The notes beneath the pieces were generated by a model that had not been told where the DNA came from, made no database searches, and saw only the letters and a list, made by a program, of their open reading frames with translations. Source: an uncultured Campylobacter sp. (GTDB lineage Bacteria > Campylobacterota > Campylobacteria > Campylobacterales > Campylobacteraceae). Taken from it: 7,449 nt of DNA. Shown in pieces: positions 5,836 through 7,449 of the stretch; within the stretch, counting starts at the first letter, position 1; each line of letters begins with the position of its first letter. The position numbers were made by a program, and so were the translations under genes. The stretch covers positions 1-7,449 of the forward strand of contig NZ_CALIJF010000106.1 in NCBI RefSeq assembly GCF_938018035.1, read 5' to 3'.

Positions 5836-6654
5836 ATGAAAAAAGTTCTACTTTCGTGCGCCTTGGCGGGCGCGCTTTTTGGCCTAGAGATCGACGGATT
5901 TAGCGCACCTAGTGGTTCACTTATTACCGATGACGCTTTTTATATCGCAAATCGCGGCAGTAGTGAAGATCCACAAGAGCGCGACGGCTTCATCAGCCGC
6001 ATAGTAAAAAACTCGGGTGTCGTTGAGACAAATTTTATAGACGATCTGGTAAATCCGGGCGGAATGGCGCAGATCGCGGACGTGCTTTATGTCTGCGATA
6101 TCGATACTATCAGGGGCTTTAGCAAAGGCCAGGAGGTTTTCAATCTAAAAATCGAGGGAGCGCAGGCCTTAAACGACGTCGTAGCGCTCGGCAGCGAAGT
6201 TTTGCTCGCAAGCGATCCCGCGCGTGGGACGATCTGGCGCATCGACCTGCTCTCGCGCACCGCGGATGAGTTTGCGCGCATCGATTCATCGCTAGGCAGC
6301 CCAAACGGACTTTTGGCTAAAGGCGATAAGCTTCTGATCACCACCTTCGATCTTAGCGGAAAGGTCCCGGGGCGCGTGCTAAGCATGGATCTAAAATCTC
6401 GCGAAATTTCGATCTTTGCCGATATGAAGGGGGTTTTCTACGGCATAGCGCGCGGAAAAAACGGCGAAATTTTAATTAGCGACTGGGGCGAGGACCTTTT
6501 AAGCGGTAAAATTTGGCGTATCGATGCAAACGGACAGATACGCCAAATAAACCTCGGCGCGATGCAAAGACCTGCGGACATCTCAAGCGACGGCAAGGTT
6601 TTATTGATCCCAAAATCGCTGGAAAATAAAGTCGAGCTGATAAATTTGCCCTAA
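5836..6654 (+). CDS. exported six-bladed beta-propeller protein of unknown function (SMP-30/NHL-like)
   Basis: The 272-aa product begins with a Sec signal peptide (MKK, hydrophobic 4-16, probable cleavage after ALFG at 16), so it should be periplasmic. The rest shows about six repeats of roughly 40-48 residues: a GxLxxxDxxLYVA-type strand pair followed by an xIWRID-type strand. Examples are FISRI (52-56), TIWRID (132-137), RVLSMD (180-185) and KIWRID (225-230), with loops ALND (111-114), SPNG (155-158), YGIA (202-205) and PADI (246-249). This fits a six-bladed propeller of the SMP-30/gluconolactonase or NHL type. Asn157 and Asp114 could be pocket residues, but a complete metal site cannot be assigned. 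Start: ATG with AAGGAG five bases upstream. It stands alone, flanked by long gene-free regions, where rpoN sits in relatives. Substrate and role are unknown. Confidence 0.88.
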   Translation: MKKVLLSCALAGALFGLEIDGFSAPSGSLITDDAFYIANRGSSEDPQERDGFISRIVKNSGVVETNFIDDLVNPGGMAQIADVLYVCDIDTIRGFSKGQEVFNLKIEGAQALNDVVALGSEVLLASDPARGTIWRIDLLSRTADEFARIDSSLGSPNGLLAKGDKLLITTFDLSGKVPGRVLSMDLKSREISIFADMKGVFYGIARGKNGEILISDWGEDLLSGKIWRIDANGQIRQINLGAMQRPADISSDGKVLLIPKSLENKVELINLP

Positions 6655-6676
6655 ATCAGCCGCTTTCTTTTTTGCT

Positions 6677-6694
6677 CCGCCGCTTAAGCGGCGG
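6677..6694. repeat. perfect GC-rich palindrome downstream of the propeller gene
   Basis: CCGCCGCTTAAGCGGCGG is its own reverse complement and can fold as a 7-bp all-GC stem with a TTAA loop, 22 nt after the propeller stop codon. The T-rich run (6666-6673) lies before the stem on the plus strand, and neither strand has a U-tract after it, so it is not a canonical intrinsic terminator although it may block RNA decay or pause polymerase. Confidence 0.75.
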
Positions 6695-6908
6695 TATCCG
6701 CTAGAGAACCGAAGCTAGTTTTTACAGTGCTGAAACTAATCGCCCTTTTTCGCGCGCACTCAAGAGCCGAATACGCTCAAAAGCCGCGTGTGCCGTCTTG
6801 CGACACGCAAATGCCGAGCCTGCCGTAAAATTTGCAAATCTATCTGCCCTCATTTTAAATTCCATCGCCTTAAATTTCCTCGCCGCAGATATTTTCGCAG
6901 GCCGAGCG

Positions 6909-6951
6909 ACGCTAAATTTCAGCGCAATATTTGACGCTGAAGCGTGCTTTT
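6909..6951 (+). terminator. candidate terminator hairpin in the convergent gap
   Basis: TTCAGCG (6918-6924) pairs with CGCTGAA (6935-6941) around a 10-nt loop. An outer ACGC/GCGT helix (6909-6912 with 6942-6945) extends it past a 5-nt bulge. GCTTTT follows directly on the plus strand. It lies about 255 nt after the propeller stop codon, so the assignment to that gene is weak. Confidence 0.3.
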
Positions 6952-7104
6952 AACATACCTCGTCGTATCTGCGCGCTACCGAATTCTATGCGGCGGCACG
7001 ATCTCGACTCCTGTGCGCTGTCGCTGTAAGGGCGTACGAAGCCTACCATTTCGCGCAGCGCTTATATCTAGGCCGCTACAGGCGGGGGCGTCCGCGCGTG
7101 GAAC

Positions 7105-7449
7105 CTATCTCTGTATGCGCCCCTCCCACACGGCTGGAGCGTCAAGCTCTGTGTATGAGTTTAAAATTTCATACGGCTCGTAGCTAAATTTATACGCTAG
7201 GCTCGGACACTGCTTCACCGCGTAGCCCAGATAGATCCAGCGTAGCCCCAGTTCTTGGGCGAACTCGATCTGTTTTAAAAGCGAAAATTTACCCAGACTT
7301 AGATGCGGCAGATACGGATCGTAGTAGCAATACACCGAGCTGATGCCGTCATCCACGATATCGATGAGATCGACGCAGATAAGCCGCCCGTCCTCGTCGT
7401 AGTAAGAAATTTCTTTGCCGAAGTCGCCGTGGCCTTGGACGTAAATTTC
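7105..7449 (-). CDS. bpt: Bpt/Ate-type aminoacyl-tRNA-protein transferase (5' part cut by window edge)
   Basis: This family transfers leucine (Bpt) or arginine (Ate) from tRNA to N-terminal acidic residues of proteins, marking them for ClpS-ClpAP degradation in the N-end rule pathway. The minus frame is open from the window edge to TAG at 7107-7105: 114 C-terminal residues of a protein usually about 230-250 aa, so the N-terminal half, with its conserved Cys residues, is missing. The part seen contains DDGISSVYCYYDP, LSLGKFSLLKQIEFAQELGL, YLGYAVKQCPSLAYK and FSYEPYEIL, the family's C-terminal N-acetyltransferase-like core. Bacterial members of this group are mostly leucyltransferases, so bpt is preferred over ate by family knowledge, not by residues seen here. 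It converges on the propeller gene. A GTG at 7356 would be an internal, wrong start. Confidence 0.93.
   Translation of the reverse strand, partial: EIYVQGHGDFGKEISYYDEDGRLICVDLIDIVDDGISSVYCYYDPYLPHLSLGKFSLLKQIEFAQELGLRWIYLGYAVKQCPSLAYKFSYEPYEILNSYTELDAPAVWEGRIQR

Larger units (their letters stand above)
6655..7104. other. 450-nt gene-free region between convergent genes
   Basis: It separates the propeller gene (plus) from bpt (minus). No coding region is supported on either strand. It contains a perfect 18-bp palindrome (6677-6694), a short hairpin with arms GCGTGT (6786-6791) and ACACGC (6803-6808), and a hairpin followed by TTTT (6909-6951). Any of these could end transcription from one side. 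Confidence 0.6.

Noticed and set aside
5854..5862. Possible lipoprotein lipobox at Cys8 of the propeller protein
   Set aside because: LLSC comes too early for a normal hydrophobic segment, with Leu at a poor position; hydrophobic sequence continues to residue 16, fitting a signal peptidase I site.
6944..7183. Plus-strand 79-aa open frame
   Set aside because: Its end is antisense to the conserved bpt C-terminus, and the translation looks random, with no Shine-Dalgarno sequence seen.

Overview
The window looks like chromosomal DNA of a Campylobacter-type epsilonproteobacterium (Campylobacterota). The HslV, HslU, ArgG and TsaE proteins have epsilonproteobacterial features. The gene order (argG-rplI-hslV-hslU on one strand, S4 protein-tsaE-lptB on the other) matches my recollection of Campylobacter jejuni. 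Base composition is clearly less AT-rich than C. jejuni, and intergenic DNA is full of AAATTTTAAA-type tracts, which fits the higher-GC oral campylobacters. In C. jejuni and Helicobacter pylori the gene after lptB is, as I recall, rpoN (sigma-54, flagellar regulation). Here rpoN is absent from that position, so a non-flagellated species such as C. gracilis is the best guess, though not proven.

Left part (1-3630, minus strand): argG (arginine biosynthesis), a 172-nt spacer with a nested stem-loop, then the tightly overlapped series rplI (ribosomal protein bL9), hslV and hslU (two-part HslUV protease). hslU runs off the left edge and lacks about its last 20-25 codons. hslV starts with GTG inside the end of rplI, and hslU starts at the hslV stop codon, so translational coupling is likely.

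Middle (3631-5071, plus strand): an 89-nt divergent promoter region, then three overlapping genes: a small S4-domain RNA-binding protein resembling RqcP/Hsp15, tsaE (ATPase for tRNA t6A synthesis) and lptB (ATPase of the lipopolysaccharide export machine).

Right part (5072-7449): a 764-nt AT-rich gene-free stretch with a strong stem-loop; an exported six-bladed beta-propeller protein of unknown function (plus strand); a 450-nt gene-free stretch with palindromes; and the C-terminal part of bpt (leucyl/arginyl-tRNA-protein transferase, N-end rule), minus strand, running off the right edge.

Most genes are housekeeping. No rRNA, tRNA, CRISPR array, transposase or phage gene was recognised. The parts most worth attention are the rpoN-less interval after lptB, the uncharacterised exported propeller, and several intergenic hairpins and palindromes.
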